A stretch of DNA of 64,000 nt from Rana temporaria (GCF_905171775.1 NC_053496.1:181625759-181689758), one strand, 5' to 3'. Positions 53,551 to 64,000 are shown, counted from the first letter of the stretch. Numbers and translations are program-made. The notes: generated by a model not told the origin, from the sequence alone.

Positions 53551-56446
53551 ATGACACTCATCGCCGACACAGGAAGTAGTCCTAACAAGGACAGCGATGG
53601 GAGTCGCATGACTGAAAGAATACTAAACCTCACCCTGGAGATCATCTACCTGTTGACCGGAGAGGTGAGGAGGATTCTGGGAGGTCACATGACATCACTC
53701 TTATCTCTATTAATAAAACATAGACATGACCGGAGAGGTGAGGAGGATTCTGGGAGGTGACATGACATCACTCTTATCTCTATTAATAAAACACAGACCT
53801 GACTGGAGAGGTGAGGAGGATTCTGGGAGGTCGCATGACATCACTCTTATCTCTATTAATAAAACATAGACATGACCGGAGAGGTGAGGAGGATTCTGGG
53901 AGGTCACATGACATCACTCTTATCTCTATTAATAAAACACAGACCTGACCGGAGAGGTGAGGAGGATTCTGGGAGGTGACATGACATCACTCTTATCTCT
54001 ATTAATAAAACACAGACCTGACCGGAGAGGTGAGGAGGGTTTTGGGAAGGTAAGTAGTGATCACTCATATTGTATTTTTTTTTCCTCAGGACTTTGAAGT
54101 GGTGAAGAAGACCTCTAGTGAACGAGGGCCACCCAACAGTCTTCTCCATGGACCACCTGATATCACATCGTCTAAACCTCACTACCAGATTCCTGAAAAG
54201 CACAACATGGAGAAAATTCTAGAAGTCACCAAGAAGATGATGGAGCTTCTGACAGGAGAGGTGAGCGGTGCCGGGAATTCTGGGACATTATCCAGTAACA
54301 GACAAGGGATGTGTCTGGATGGTGACTGTATCATTGTGTGTGTCAGGTTCCTATAAGGTGCCAGGATGTCACTGTCTATTTCTCCATGGAGGAGTGGGAG
54401 TATTTAGAAGGACACAAGGATCTCTACAAGGACGTCATGATGGAGAATCAGCCGCCCCTCACATCACCGGGTAAGAGGAGACTTTATTGTAAACGAGAGA
54501 GCAGTACGGAGGCTCCACCTAGATCCCCCATCACCATATGAAAGGTCCATCTCCATTCCTCAATATAATGTCATGTTCCCAACAAATAAGGTGGAGATAC
54601 TGTACACCATATGAAAGGTCCATCTCCATTCCTCAATATAACGTCATGTTCCGAACAAATGAGGTGGAGATACTGTACACCATATGAAAGGTCCATCTCC
54701 ATTCCTCAATATAACGTCATGTTCCCAACAAATGAGGAGGATATACTGTACACCATATGAAAGGTCCATCTCCATATGGTTGTCTTAAATTTTATGTCAC
54801 AGCTGTATGAGACCACTACGAATAGACTGATGTTCATGACTGCAGAACATGAAGAATAAAATGTTTCTTTTAATAAATATATTTTTCTTTCCAGGATATG
54901 GATGACATTCAGAATCAATCAAAGAGTCATCTTACTTCATATCCAGAATTTAATAGTTTTATTGATGACTTTTCAGGAGGACACTGGGATCTCTACAAGG
55001 ACATCATTGTGGAGCCATTAAGTTACAGAAGCCCACCAGAGAGATGTCCTCATCCTCTGTATTCCGGGGATTCTACACAGGAAGGTCACATCATCCCTCA
55101 CCATCATCAGGTAGATACATTTCCAGAACTTCAGTTATGACCCTGTACCATTTATTGCACCTGCTATTTGCATTTAATAATCTGTGTTCCTTTAGTGTGA
55201 AGAAGATATGGATATAAAAGCTTGGGTTAAAGAGGAAGAAGAGACACATTGGAGGGGTGATCAGCAGTCTATGGAGGAGGATCGGATGATGGTGACAATG
55301 ACAGAGAAGGAGTCTTCATTAGATATCAGCACAGGTGAGTAATGCAGAAACAGGTCTAGTAATCGGTTGCATGCCCATCATTAATATAGCGTCATGTTCC
55401 CAACAAATGAGGAGGAGATACTGTACACCATATGAAAGGTCCATCTCCGTTCCTCAATATAATGTCATGTTCCCAACAAATGAGGAGGAGATACTGTACA
55501 CCATATGAAAGGTCCATCTCCATTCCTCAATATAACGTCATGTTCCCAACAAATGAGGAGGAGATACTGTACACCATATGAAAGGTTCATCTCCGTTCCT
55601 CAATATAATGTCATGTTCCCAACAAATAAGTTGAGAATAACTCCACCCAATTTCCTCAACATATTTTTTTTCTTATCAGATGGACGCGATGTTCGGGAAA
55701 TCTCAGAAGAACATCTCATTTTATCCTCATATTATAAGGCAGAAGATAACGGCATAGCACAAGATCCTCCCGAAGAAAGTCCCATCACTCAAAGACCTTC
55801 CAATGGAGATCGATCACCCGATACCGATGACTATCCAGATAAAGCACACATTATCAACCTAACTTTACCTCCAGTGGTAGATCCCCTCCCGAGTGCGTTT
55901 CGTCCTGAGGAACCTCGTAATGTTGGCTATAGATGTTCTGTATGTAATAAATGTTTCGGAGTGAGGTCGCGGTTTGTCCTACACCAGAGACTACACAGCG
56001 GCGAGCGCCCCTTTCCGTGCTTGCAGTGCGGAAAATGTTTCACTTCTAAATCGGTTCTCATTAGGCATCAGCAACAGCACTCCGGGCTGCGCCCTTATTC
56101 GTGCTCGGAGTGCGGAAAGTCCTTTACCTGGAAGTTCGGCCTGCTGAAACACGAGAGGCGGCACACCGGCGTGAGTCTCTGTTCGTGTTCCGAGTGCGGG
56201 AAAGTTTTCAGAGAGAAGGTAGACCTCGTCATGCATCAGACGAGTCACAGAGAGGAGAGGCCTTATGGCTGCTCGGAGTGCGGGCAACATTTTAAACGAA
56301 AGACTCATCTGACGAGCCATTTCAGGGTTCACACGGGCGAGACTTTTTCATGTTCGGAGTGCGGGAAGTGTTATACGAGGAAAAACAATCTCACTGCACA
56401 CCAGAAAACGCACACAGACCAAATGTCATACGTTTGTGCAGAATGA
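53551..56446 (+). CDS. Gene 5: KRAB C2H2 zinc finger protein, 6 fingers, stop in finger 7
   Basis: Coding exons 53551-53664 (leader), 54090-54260 (ends KKMMELLTGE), 54347-54470 (KRAB-A, SMEEWEYLEGHKDLYKDVM), 54895-55110 (DDFSGGHWDLYKDIIVEP, SPPERCPHPLYS), 55196-55334 (DIKAWVKEEEETH) and 55680-56446 (fingers). Two combinations keep the frame: KRAB-A joined directly to the finger exon (391 residues), or exon 2 joined to 54895-55110 and 55196-55334, then the finger exon (468 residues, no KRAB-A). Using all exons hits a stop, because KRAB-A ends in phase 1 while 54895 starts in phase 0. The finger exon has about 80 residues of linker, six good fingers, then YVCAE and TGA exactly where the second zinc-binding Cys of finger 7 should be. 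Decayed fingers continue beyond, so the protein was once longer. Confidence 0.8.
53665..54035 (+). repeat. 73-bp splice-donor repeat, five extra units
   Basis: GACCGGAGAG/GTGAGGAGG recurs with GT at 53665, 53738, 53811, 53884, 53957 and 54030, each exactly 73 bp apart. Units are nearly identical and each carries a consensus donor. Confidence 0.9.
54535..54775. repeat. 73-bp satellite after KRAB exon of gene 5
   Basis: Three units directly following CTAGATCCCCCATCACC; the NPPERCPRPLYS exon is missing, as in gene 4. Confidence 0.85.
55385..55635. repeat. 73-bp satellite in last intron of gene 5
   Basis: Three to four units at 73-bp spacing. Confidence 0.85.
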
Positions 56447-57860
56447 GGGAAATCTTTCATGGTGAAACAAGCACCAACAAACAAATGGAATAGTCACGCC
56501 ATGCAAATACAGAGTGCGGGAAAGGTTTACTTATCGGGGTGAGGAAAAAAAGCTTATGTTGGAAATTCTATTTTGCATGTTGGAGAAAGTTCTTGATCGT
56601 GGGAGAAATCCTGTAATGTAAAATCCAAACCTCCCGTAGGCCAGAGACTCGGCACCAGCAACACAATGTTTCCCACTTGGAGTGTGGGAAACTGTTAATA
56701 CAAATATATATCACTATTCGTTTTACACAGGAGGACTCACACTGACCAGAAGCCCCTCCCATGTCCTGAGTACAACAAATATTTTTCATAGAGGAAACCT
56801 TTGAATGTCAAACTCCACACTGGTGGAAAGATGTGCGAGAAATGTTTCACTTAAAAAAAAAGCATCTCTTTCTATCAGGACTGTGGAGTCGAGGAGTCGG
56901 AGTCGGGGGAAATTTTGGGTACCTGGAGTCGGAGTCGGCAAACAATGCACCGACTCCGACTCCTACTAAATTTAGATTGTAATTAAAAAAAAAAGCAAGT
57001 TTAAATGTCCCAATTCACAAAAAGTTATAATTAATGACTTCTCTACTGTAAGAATAAAGACCAATGCATGCAGTGCCTCACGTAACCGCAAAACGAACAC
57101 GTTAAGTGACCGTGAAGAAGCATGCTTTTCATGTGCTTCACTATATGGCACGCAACGCACAATTAGGAGCTGCAATACTTATACTTTCCATAGTGTTGTG
57201 TTCTGCTTTTACAGGGAACGCAGCGTCCATTGGTAACCTAGCCTCTCACTGATAAGGGATTAAATAAATATGTTTTTTGCAGGACCATTCCCTTCACTTG
57301 TATAAGTGAAGGGAATGGAGGGCCAATAGTTCAAGACTGAAGCTGTAAACCATTGGGAAAACTGCTGTCATTTAGCTAAGGCTATAAAAACTTGTAAACT
57401 CCGATTGTTAGCTTAAACTTTAAACATGACTATGGGAAAAAAAACAATAATAAAACTTTGTTTTCATTGTGTTTGTCTTTTGCTTAAACTGTGCAATACA
57501 GTAGACTGTTGGCTTCCCAGCCAGTAGTCCTGTGGTAGGTTGCGTTTCTTTCCCTCAAGGAATGTATAAAATACATTCGCATATTAATACAGAGGAGTCG
57601 GAGTCGGAAGTACATAAAACTGAGGAGTCGGAGTCGGAACATTTATCTACCGACTCCACAGCCCTGCTTTCTATATCATAATTCTCCTGCCAGAAATGTG
57701 TGGGAAATTCTCCACCTGGAAAAAACACCCCGTATAATTCTACATCAGAATTTATCCATGCTTGCAGAAACATGTGTGGGAAATGTTCTCGAATCTGCGT
57801 CAAAATTGTTTGAAATGTTTCACAAGGACTAAAACCCATCTAATTCTACATCAGTAAATA
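56447..57860 (+). pseudogene. Decayed C-terminal fingers of gene 5, split by hAT
   Basis: After the stop, the frame continues GKSF and then breaks. Finger words persist in changing frames: CAGAGTGCGGGAAAGG (56509), CTTGGAGTGTGGGAAACTG (56678), CCATGTCCTGAGTACAACA (56758), ATGTGCGAGAAATGTTTCAC (56830) and, beyond the insertion, ATGTGTGGGAAATTCTCCAC (57694). Several former fingers are represented. Confidence 0.75.
56876..57666. mobile_element. hAT element, non-autonomous, 8-bp duplication
   Basis: Ends CAGGACTGTGGAGTCG and CGACTCCACAGCCCTG; sub-terminal GAGGAGTCGGAGTCGG repeated. Flanks CTTTCTAT at 56868-56875 and 57667-57674 are identical. 791 bp with no transposase frame recognised. Confidence 0.9.
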
Positions 57861-57998
57861 GACACTTCAATGGCATACAGTGCCTTGCAAAAGTATTCAC
57901 CCCCCTTGGCTTTTTACCTATTTTGTTGCATTACAGCCTTTAGTTTATGTTTTTTTTTATCTGAATTATATGTGATGGATTAGAACACAATAGTCTAA

Positions 57999-58477
57999 GG
58001 CCCCATACACACGATAGAATTTATCCGCGAATACGGTCCAGCGGACCGTTTCCGCGGATAAATCCTCTCGTGGATTTCGGCGGATTTTCATGCGATGGTG
58101 TGTACACACCATCGCATTGAAATCCACGCCGAAATCCTCTGGCGATGACGTGTCGCGCCGTCGCCGCGATTATGACGCGGCGACGTGCGCGACGCTGTCA
58201 TATAAGGAATTCCACGCATGCGTCAAATCATTACGACGCATGCGGGGATCCCTTCGGACGGATTGATTCGGTGAGTCTGTACAGACCAGCGGATCCATCT
58301 GTGGGATCCGATTCCAGCAGATAGATATTCTGTGCATGTCGACAAATATTTATCTGCTGGAATTCGGAAATATCCGCGGATAAATATCCGCCGGAGTGTA
58401 CACACCATAGAATCTATCCGCTGAAACCCATTCGATGGGATTTATCTGCGGATAGATTCTATGGTGTGTACGGGGCC
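57999..58477. mobile_element. MITE nested in Tc1 element
   Basis: Ends GGCCCCATACACACGATAGA and TCTATGGTGTGTACGGGGCC are inverted repeats; outer flanks are TAA and TTA. Internal GGATAAAT/ATTTATCC words. Related in style to the TACACACG family at 8984 and 13275. Confidence 0.75.
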
Positions 58478-58748
58478 TTAGTCAGTGAAGTAAAATTAGA
58501 AAAATATATACATAAAACTATTTTTCAGAAAGAAAAAAAATGATAATTGGCATGTGCGTATGTATTCACCCCCTTTGTTATAAAGCCCATAAAAAGTTCT
58601 GGTGCAACCAATTCCCTTCAGAAGTCACATAATTAGTGAAATGACGTCCACCTGTGTGCAATCTAAGTGTCACATGACCTGTCATTACATAGACACACCC
58701 CAGAGGCTGCAACACCTAAGCAAGAGGCACCACTAACCAAACACGGCC

Positions 58749-59604
58749 ATGAAGACCAAGGAACTCTCCAAACAAGTAAGGGACAATGTTGTTGAGAAGT
58801 ACAAGTCAGGGTTAGGTTCTAAAAAAAAATATCCAAATCTTTGATGATCCCTAGGAGCCCCATCAAATCTATCATAACCAAATGGAAAGAACACGGCACA
58901 ACAGCAAACCTGCCAAGTGACGGCCGCACAACAAAACTCACAAGCCGGGCAAGGAGGGCATTAATCAGAGAGGCAGCACAGAGACCTAAGGTAACCCTGG
59001 AGGAGCTGAAGAGTTCCACTGCAGAGACTGTACATAGGAGGACAATAAGCCGTACGCTCCATAGAGTTGGGCTTTATGGCAGAGTGGCCAGAAGAAAGCC
59101 ATTACTTTTAGCAAAAAACAAAATGGCACGTTTTGAGTTTGGGAAAAGGCATGTGGGAGACTCCCAAAATGTATGGAGGAAGGTGCTCTGGTCTGATGAG
59201 ACTAAAGTTGAACCTTTTGACCATCAAAGAAAACGCTATGTCTGGCGCAAACCCAACACACCACATCACCCAAAGAACACCACCCCCACTGTGAAACATG
59301 GTGGTGGCAGCATCATGCTGTGGGGATGTTTTTCAGCAGTCGGGACTGGGAAACTGGTCAGAGTTGAGGGAAAGATGGATGGTGCCAAATACAGGGATAT
59401 TCTTGAGCAAAACCTGTACCACTCTGTGTGTGATTTGAGGCGAGGACAGAGGTTCACCTTCCAGCATGACAATGACCCCCAAACACACTGCTAAAGCAAC
59501 ACTTGAGTGGTTTAAGGGGAAACATATAAATGTGTTGGAATGGCCCTAGTCAAAGCCCAGACCTCAATCCAATTGAAAATCTGTGGTCAGACTTAAAGAT
59601 TGCT
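58749..59604 (+). pseudogene. Tc1 transposase pseudogene
   Basis: A Tc1 family DDE transposase that once cut and pasted the element. It starts MKTKELSKQVRDN at 58749. An extra A in the A-run near 58820 shifts the frame, and the main open stretch begins near 58841. Helix-turn-helix regions (NLPSDGRTTKL, VTLEELKSST) lie upstream of the catalytic core. The first Asp is in LWSDETKVE, the second in HDNDPQ, and the third residue, Glu, in SPDLNPIENLW after another frameshift near 59485. The sequence then departs from the family at about 59605, losing the C-terminus. At least two frameshifts and the truncation make it inactive. Confidence 0.85.
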
Positions 59605-59607
59605 GTT

Positions 59608-59834
59608 TTATTGAAAAGCCTGTGGCGTGCATAACACAACCCAAAAACTTCACCCGGTGCAGGAAAAAATTCGCACACACATAAAGAGTGATACACAAAA
59701 AACTGTGACGGGTGCATCGTCAAATGGTCCTCCGGAAAAGACCCAACCCTGATCCCCCGGGGGGGGGGTTAGGCTCCTGGGCAGGGACTAGAGTAATCTG
59801 TGGTCCGAAGCCAACACGGACCCGGGCTCTGTCC
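59608..59834. other. Non-coding stretch
   Basis: Nothing recognised apart from a poly-G run at 59760. Confidence 0.3.
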
Positions 59835-59955
59835 CAGATTTGCTGGGACAGTCTTTCATATTGGCCCTCTAACCCGCTGATGCTGTGTCCCGGAATTTGC
59901 TGGGACAGTCCCGCATCTTGGCCCTCTAACCTGCTGATGCTGTGTCCCGGGATCA
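59835..59955. repeat. 57-bp tandem duplication
   Basis: TTTGCTGGGACAGTC, then TTGGCCCTCTAACC and CTGATGCTGTGTCCCGG, repeated twice 57 bp apart. Confidence 0.75.
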
Positions 59956-61286
59956 CCGTATAAAACTTTTTTGGTTACTGTATATGTGCAGTAACTTAAG
60001 AAATTACTAATTAACTAGAAAATGCATTTCCTGAGGAAAATGCGCGTGGGAATGCTGAATAGCTGAATTGCTGAGCCCGCACCAAAGCCATTCACCATAA
60101 CCACTACACTATCTTTAGGACACACAGCTCCTTTCTCTATCTGCAAAGTAGAGAGTATCCTGACTTCCTGGTCGCCCCTCCCCCCTCAAGAGGTTTCCCC
60201 TCCCCCTCCAGGTCAGTGAGGAGGAATATTGCACTGAGGTAAAGAAAGCTATTTAGGGAAAGAAATACCATTACAAACGCCTTTTATTCACACAACAAAT
60301 ACATGAAATAAGCCTTCAAACAAACCTTAATAAATCCACAACCGTACATGCGATCGATACAGCGACTTCACCGTTTGAAAGACACGGCCCTTGTCAACGC
60401 ATCGATATGAAATTTATGTTGATAAACTAAAAATGTGGCCATGTCAGCGATTTAAAAAAGAGCGTCTTTGTGCGTTTTGCTGGGATTTTTTTTTAGACTT
60501 TTTAACATGACGGTCAATGAGAGAAAATTTGGGACTCTTGTCCTTTAGAAGCTCCAGGAACTAAAAGTAAAATGCGTATCACAAAACTGATCACATTGCC
60601 TGAAACCAGACAAAAATACCTACGTTTTGATATATAAATTGTTTATGACAAGTAGATCTTGTGGGCGTGAGAGCAATTTGTTCCCCCTTTTTTAAAGATA
60701 ATTTTTTTTTTTGATGATCTGTGCTGTAATGATCACATGACCCACTGTAAAGCACCTCCATAGGAATTCATTATAACCGATAACATTTTCAGAAAAAATC
60801 ACTAAATGTAAATTGCTTTTTCACAAAAACTATAAAAGATATCAATCTAAAAAGTAATTTTCGGATAGCTGAATATTTTGTGACCGTTTTAACGTTTGTT
60901 TGGTGTCTGTAAGTGAAAGTATGAAGGAGAAGAAGCATTTGGCAGCACATGAGATTTTAAAGGGTAAAAATGATGTTCTCATTGACTTCAATGTTAAAAA
61001 AAGTGTCTAAAAGCTTAATATTTTAAAAAGTATAAATAGTACAAAAAAACTTGAAGAAGTCCTATCGTTAGCTGAACGAGATGAACATTTTAATAGTTGA
61101 ATGGTTTCAATAGCTGAAAGTATGCAGAAGTTACGCAGAGCCAAAAAACGTACGGAATAAAGGAGAAGAAGAACTAGAAAATGCATTTCCTGAGGAAAAT
61201 GCGAGTGGGAATGCTGAATAGCTGAGCCCGCACCAAAGCCATTCACCATAACCACTACACTATCTTTAGGACATATTACATATTAC
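59956..61286. repeat. Segment bounded by 110-bp direct repeats
   Basis: AACTAGAAAATGCATTTCCT through CCACTACACTATCTTTAGGA occurs at about 60015-60125 and again at 61171-61275 with few differences. The AT-rich interior shows no coding region. The direct repeats could be a tandem duplication or terminal repeats of an unknown element. Confidence 0.5.
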
Positions 61287-61418
61287 AACAATTACACCTG
61301 TCGGATCTTCTGGCTATCTATGCGTAACTGATTCTATGAATCAGTCGCATAGATAGAAACAGAGATACGACGGTGTATCAGCAGATACGCCGTCGTATCT
61401 CCACTGTGAATCTGGCCC
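61287..61418. mobile_element. Harbinger-like MITE fragment
   Basis: Right end GTGAATCTGGCCC with AGATACGCCGTCGTATC, matching the inverted left part of 46153-46843. Confidence 0.6.
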
Positions 61419-61589
61419 TTTGGCCTATCAGTCCGAGGAAGGGTCACAGCCCCTTCTGGTTCGGGATGGTGGCCCCTGGATAAACATTCTACTGTCATTT
61501 TATTCATGAGAAAATCTGTTTGTATCTACTATGTCTAATGGATATAGTTTACAATAAAGATTATTCTTGTTTTACTTCTACAGACTTTT

Positions 61590-62975
61590 TACTGACTCTC
61601 CCTCTCCTGTGTGACTGTGTCTCTGCAGCCTCTCCCCCTCCCCTCTCCTGTGTGACTGTGTCTCTGCAGTCTCTCCCCCTCCCCTCTTCCGTGTGACTGT
61701 GTCTCTGCAGCCTCTCCTCCTCCCCTCTCCTGTCTGACTGTGTCTCTGCAGTCTCTCCCCCTCCTCCTCTCCCGTGTGACTGTGTCTCTGCAGCCTCTCC
61801 CCCTTCCCTCTCCTGTGTGACTGTGTCTCTGCAGCCTCTCCCCCTCCCCTCTCCTGTGTGACTGTGTCTCTGCAACCTCTCCCCCTCCCCTCTCCTGTGT
61901 GACTGTGTCTCTGCAGCCTCTCCCCCTCCTCATTTCCCGTGTGACTGTGTCTCTGCAACCTCTCCTCCACTCCCGTGTGACTGTCTCTGCAGTCTCTCCC
62001 TCTCCCCTCTCCTGTGTGACTGTGTCTCTGCAGCCTCTTCCCCTCCCTTCTCCTGTGTGACTGTGTCTCTGCAGCCTCTCCCCCTCCCCTCCCCTCTTCC
62101 GTGTGACTGTGTCTCTGCAGCCTCACCCCTCCCCTCTTCCGTGTGACTCTGCAGCCTCTCCCCCTCCCCTCTTCCATGTGACGGTGTCTCTGTAGTCTCT
62201 CTTCCTCCCCTCTCCTGTGTGACTGTGTCTCTGCTGCCTCTCCTCCTCCCCTCTCCTGTGTGACTGTGTTTATGCAGCCTCTCCCCCTCCCCTCTCCTGT
62301 GTGACTGTGTCTCTGCAGCCTCTCCCCCTCTCCTGTGTGACTGTGTCTCTGCTGCCTCTCCTCCTCCCCTCTCCTGTGTGACTGTGTCTCTGCAGCCTCT
62401 CCTCCCCTCTCCTGTGTGACTGTGTCTCTGCAGCCTCTCCCCCTCCTCTCTCCTGTGTGACTGTGTCTCTGCAGCCTCTCCCCCTCCCCTCTCCTGTGTG
62501 ACTGTGTCTCTGCAGCCTCTCCCCCTCCCCTCTCCTGTGTGACTGTGTCTCTGCAGCCTCTCCCCCTCCCCTCTCCTGTGTGACTGTGTCTCTGCAGCCT
62601 CTCCCTCTCCCCTCTCCTGTGTGACTGTGTCTCTGCAGCCTCTTTCCCGTCCCCTCTCCTGTGTGACTGTGTCTCTGCAGCCTCTTTTCCGTCCCCTCTC
62701 CTGTGTGACTGTGTCTCTGCAGCCTCTCCTTTGTCTCTGCAGCCTCTCCCCTCTCCTCCTGTGTGACTGTGTCTCTGCAGTCTCTCCTTCTCCCCTCTCC
62801 TGTGTGACTGTGTCTCTGCTGCCTCTCCTCCTCCCCTCACCTGTGTGACTGTGTCTCTGCAGCCTCTCCCCCTCCCCTCTCCTGTGTGACTGTGTCTCTG
62901 CAGCCTCTCCCCCTCCCCTCTCCTGTGTGACTGTGTCTCTGCAGCCTCTCCTCCCCTCTGCTCTGTGACTGTGTC
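61590..62975. repeat. 41-bp minisatellite, about 33 units
   Basis: Units of TGTGTGACTGTGTCTCTGCA plus GCCTCTCCCCCTCCCCTCTCC, mostly 41 bp apart with small length variants. A 420-codon minus-strand open frame results from the repeat and shows no family resemblance. Confidence 0.95.
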
Positions 62976-62984
62976 ACTAAGTAA

Positions 62985-63395
62985 ATGATCCTCCTGAGTT
63001 CAGGGTTAGTGATTCTATAGGGAAATGACCCCCCTGACATCAGGTTCAAGAGTTCTCTAAGGAAATCACCCTCCTGAGGTCAGGTTTAAGGGTTCTGTAG
63101 GGAAAGTACCCTCCTGACATCAGATTTAAACATTCTATAAGTAAATTACCCTCCTGAGGTCAGGTTCAAGGGTTCTATAGGGAAATTACTATCTGGAGGT
63201 CAGGTTAAAGGGTTCTTTAGGGAAATGACCCTCATGAGGTCAGGTTCAAGGGTTCTTTAGGGAAGCGACCCTCCTCAGGTCAGGTTGAAGGGTTCTATAG
63301 GGAAATGACCCTCCCAAGGTCAGGTTCTATGGGGAAAAGACCCTCCTGAGGTCAGATTTAAGGGTTCTAAAGGGAAATGACCCTCCTGTTCTCTT
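62985..63395. repeat. 40-bp minisatellite
   Basis: About ten units of CCCTCCTGAGGTCAGGTTCA plus AGGGTTCTATAGGGAAATGA, 40 bp apart, more diverged than the neighbouring array. Confidence 0.9.
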
Positions 63396-63600
63396 GTCAA
63401 TTGTCTTTCACCTTCTCGGGTTATCTAAGGAGGATCTTTCATTTCCTCAGTACTCAAACAGCATCTCTAAATTGGGAAGACCAGCTTCAGCTTCCAACAT
63501 CAGCCAGTAATGTTTAGATTGCGAAAAATAGGGATGTATTCAGTTAGCGTAGTCTCCACAAGATGGCAATCTCCATTATTTTAAGTGGAACGCACTAGCA
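63396..63600. other. Upstream region of gene 6
   Basis: CTCCACAAGATGGCAATCTC at about 63547 contains a sequence close to the CTCF core. A similar but weaker word precedes gene 2 (ATCCACAAGATGGAGAAC at 8467). Confidence 0.35.
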
Positions 63601-63641
63601 GGAAGGGGTGTGATGTGGACAGGAAGTAAAGTAAGGGAAAA

Positions 63642-63758
63642 ACAGGAAGTGATGTCAGGTACAGACAGGAAGTGATGTCAGCTATTAATACGAAGTTCCG
63701 GGTGAGAGAGACGGGAGGAAGTAGAGAGAAGACATTGCTAAAACTGGCAGCATTGGAG
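63642..63758 (+). promoter_or_regulatory. Gene 6 promoter motifs and first exon (gene continues beyond window)
   Basis: ACAGGAAGTGATGTCA occurs twice (63642-63657 and 63665-63680), followed by AAGTTCCGGGTGAGAG and a donor after 63758 (TTGGAG/GTAATAAG). Relative to the other first exons it has a 3-bp deletion. The following intron keeps CATAGTCACTGTGAC. No further exon of this gene is identified before 64000. Confidence 0.65.
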
Positions 63759-64000
63759 GTAATAAGATATTATTTTCTATTTACACCCAGTAACCCCCCG
63801 TTATGTCCATCCTGCATAGTCACTGTGACATCTTTGATCTCCAGCAGATGATGATAATATGCAAAATCAGAAGTGTAGAGTTATATTTTCATATGTCTAC
63901 AAATACCATCTCAATATAGAGCCATTTCCCATGCCAGAAGGGACTCCTCTGGCAGGGCTAACCCAGGATCCAAGACCCCTCTGCTCTAGTGCTTCAGGGA

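Larger units (their letters stand above)
57878..59607 (+). mobile_element. Tc1-type transposon, 3' truncated
   Basis: The left terminal repeat CAGTGCCTTGCAAAAGTATT follows TA at 57876-57877; sub-terminal repeat near 58556 (GTATGTATTCACCCCC). The transposase begins at ATG 58749. The right end is missing after about 59607, so the element cannot be mobile. The 5' region contains the MITE 57999-58477. Confidence 0.85.

Noticed and set aside
60015..60125. Possible tRNA or tRNA-derived SINE on the minus strand
   Set aside because: An A-box-like word is present but no B box, cloverleaf or terminator could be found; kept only as a direct repeat.
61578..62840. 420-codon open frame on the minus strand
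   Set aside because: It lies wholly within the 41-bp minisatellite; the low-complexity Glu/Arg/Gly-rich protein results from the repeat period and composition, with no domain or splice context.

Overview
The window reads as nuclear DNA of an anuran amphibian, most likely a true frog (ranid). The basis is a head-to-tail cluster of KRAB-type C2H2 zinc finger genes with the exon layout typical of frogs, embedded in very dense DNA-transposon, MITE and minisatellite sequence. No bacterial-style operons, CRISPR arrays or rRNA genes were seen. The species call is an inference from gene and repeat style.

Five zinc finger genes, all on the + strand, can be assembled exon by exon, with splice phases that close exactly: gene 1 (692-4143, 5' end damaged, 10 fingers), gene 2 (10398-15889, 16 fingers), gene 3 (29859-34379, 6 fingers plus an in-frame 102-bp coding minisatellite), gene 4 (39765-44784, 6 fingers, close paralogue of gene 3) and gene 5 (53551-56446, 6 fingers, cut short by a stop in finger 7). 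The first exon of a sixth gene lies at the right edge (about 63642-63758), and an orphan first exon lies at 21845-21985. The shared exon order is: first exon with promoter, leader exon (EIIYLLTGE), second leader exon (KKMMELLTGE), KRAB-A exon (SMEEWEYLEGHKDLYKDV), a NPPERCPRPLYS exon, one or more acidic exons, and one long zinc finger exon. Such proteins are expected to be nuclear, sequence-specific repressors.

Region by region: 1-0.6 kb MITE; 0.7-4.1 kb gene 1; 4.2-8.5 kb repeats and minisatellites; 8.5-15.9 kb gene 2; 16-29 kb an intergenic stretch of minisatellites (48, 28, 80 and 31 bp units), MITEs, foldback elements and an orphan promoter; 29.8-36.9 kb gene 3 with a long 3' region of decayed fingers, Tc1 and Harbinger-type insertions; 37-39 kb MITEs; 39.4-48.7 kb gene 4 with the same 3' architecture; 49.2-51.3 kb palindromic MITE and an L2/CR1-type LINE; 51.5-53 kb MITEs; 53.2-57.9 kb gene 5 and its decayed fingers; 57.9-59.6 kb a dead Tc1 transposon; 60-63.4 kb minisatellites; 63.6-64 kb start of gene 6.

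The main points of interest are the evolutionary mechanics of the cluster: a repeated ETS/CRE-like promoter motif with a conserved short upstream ORF, exons whose phases force a choice between the KRAB-A exon and acidic exons, an array of duplicated splice donors, a coding minisatellite that differs between two young paralogues, and several transposon insertions whose empty sites are visible in paralogous copies inside the same window.
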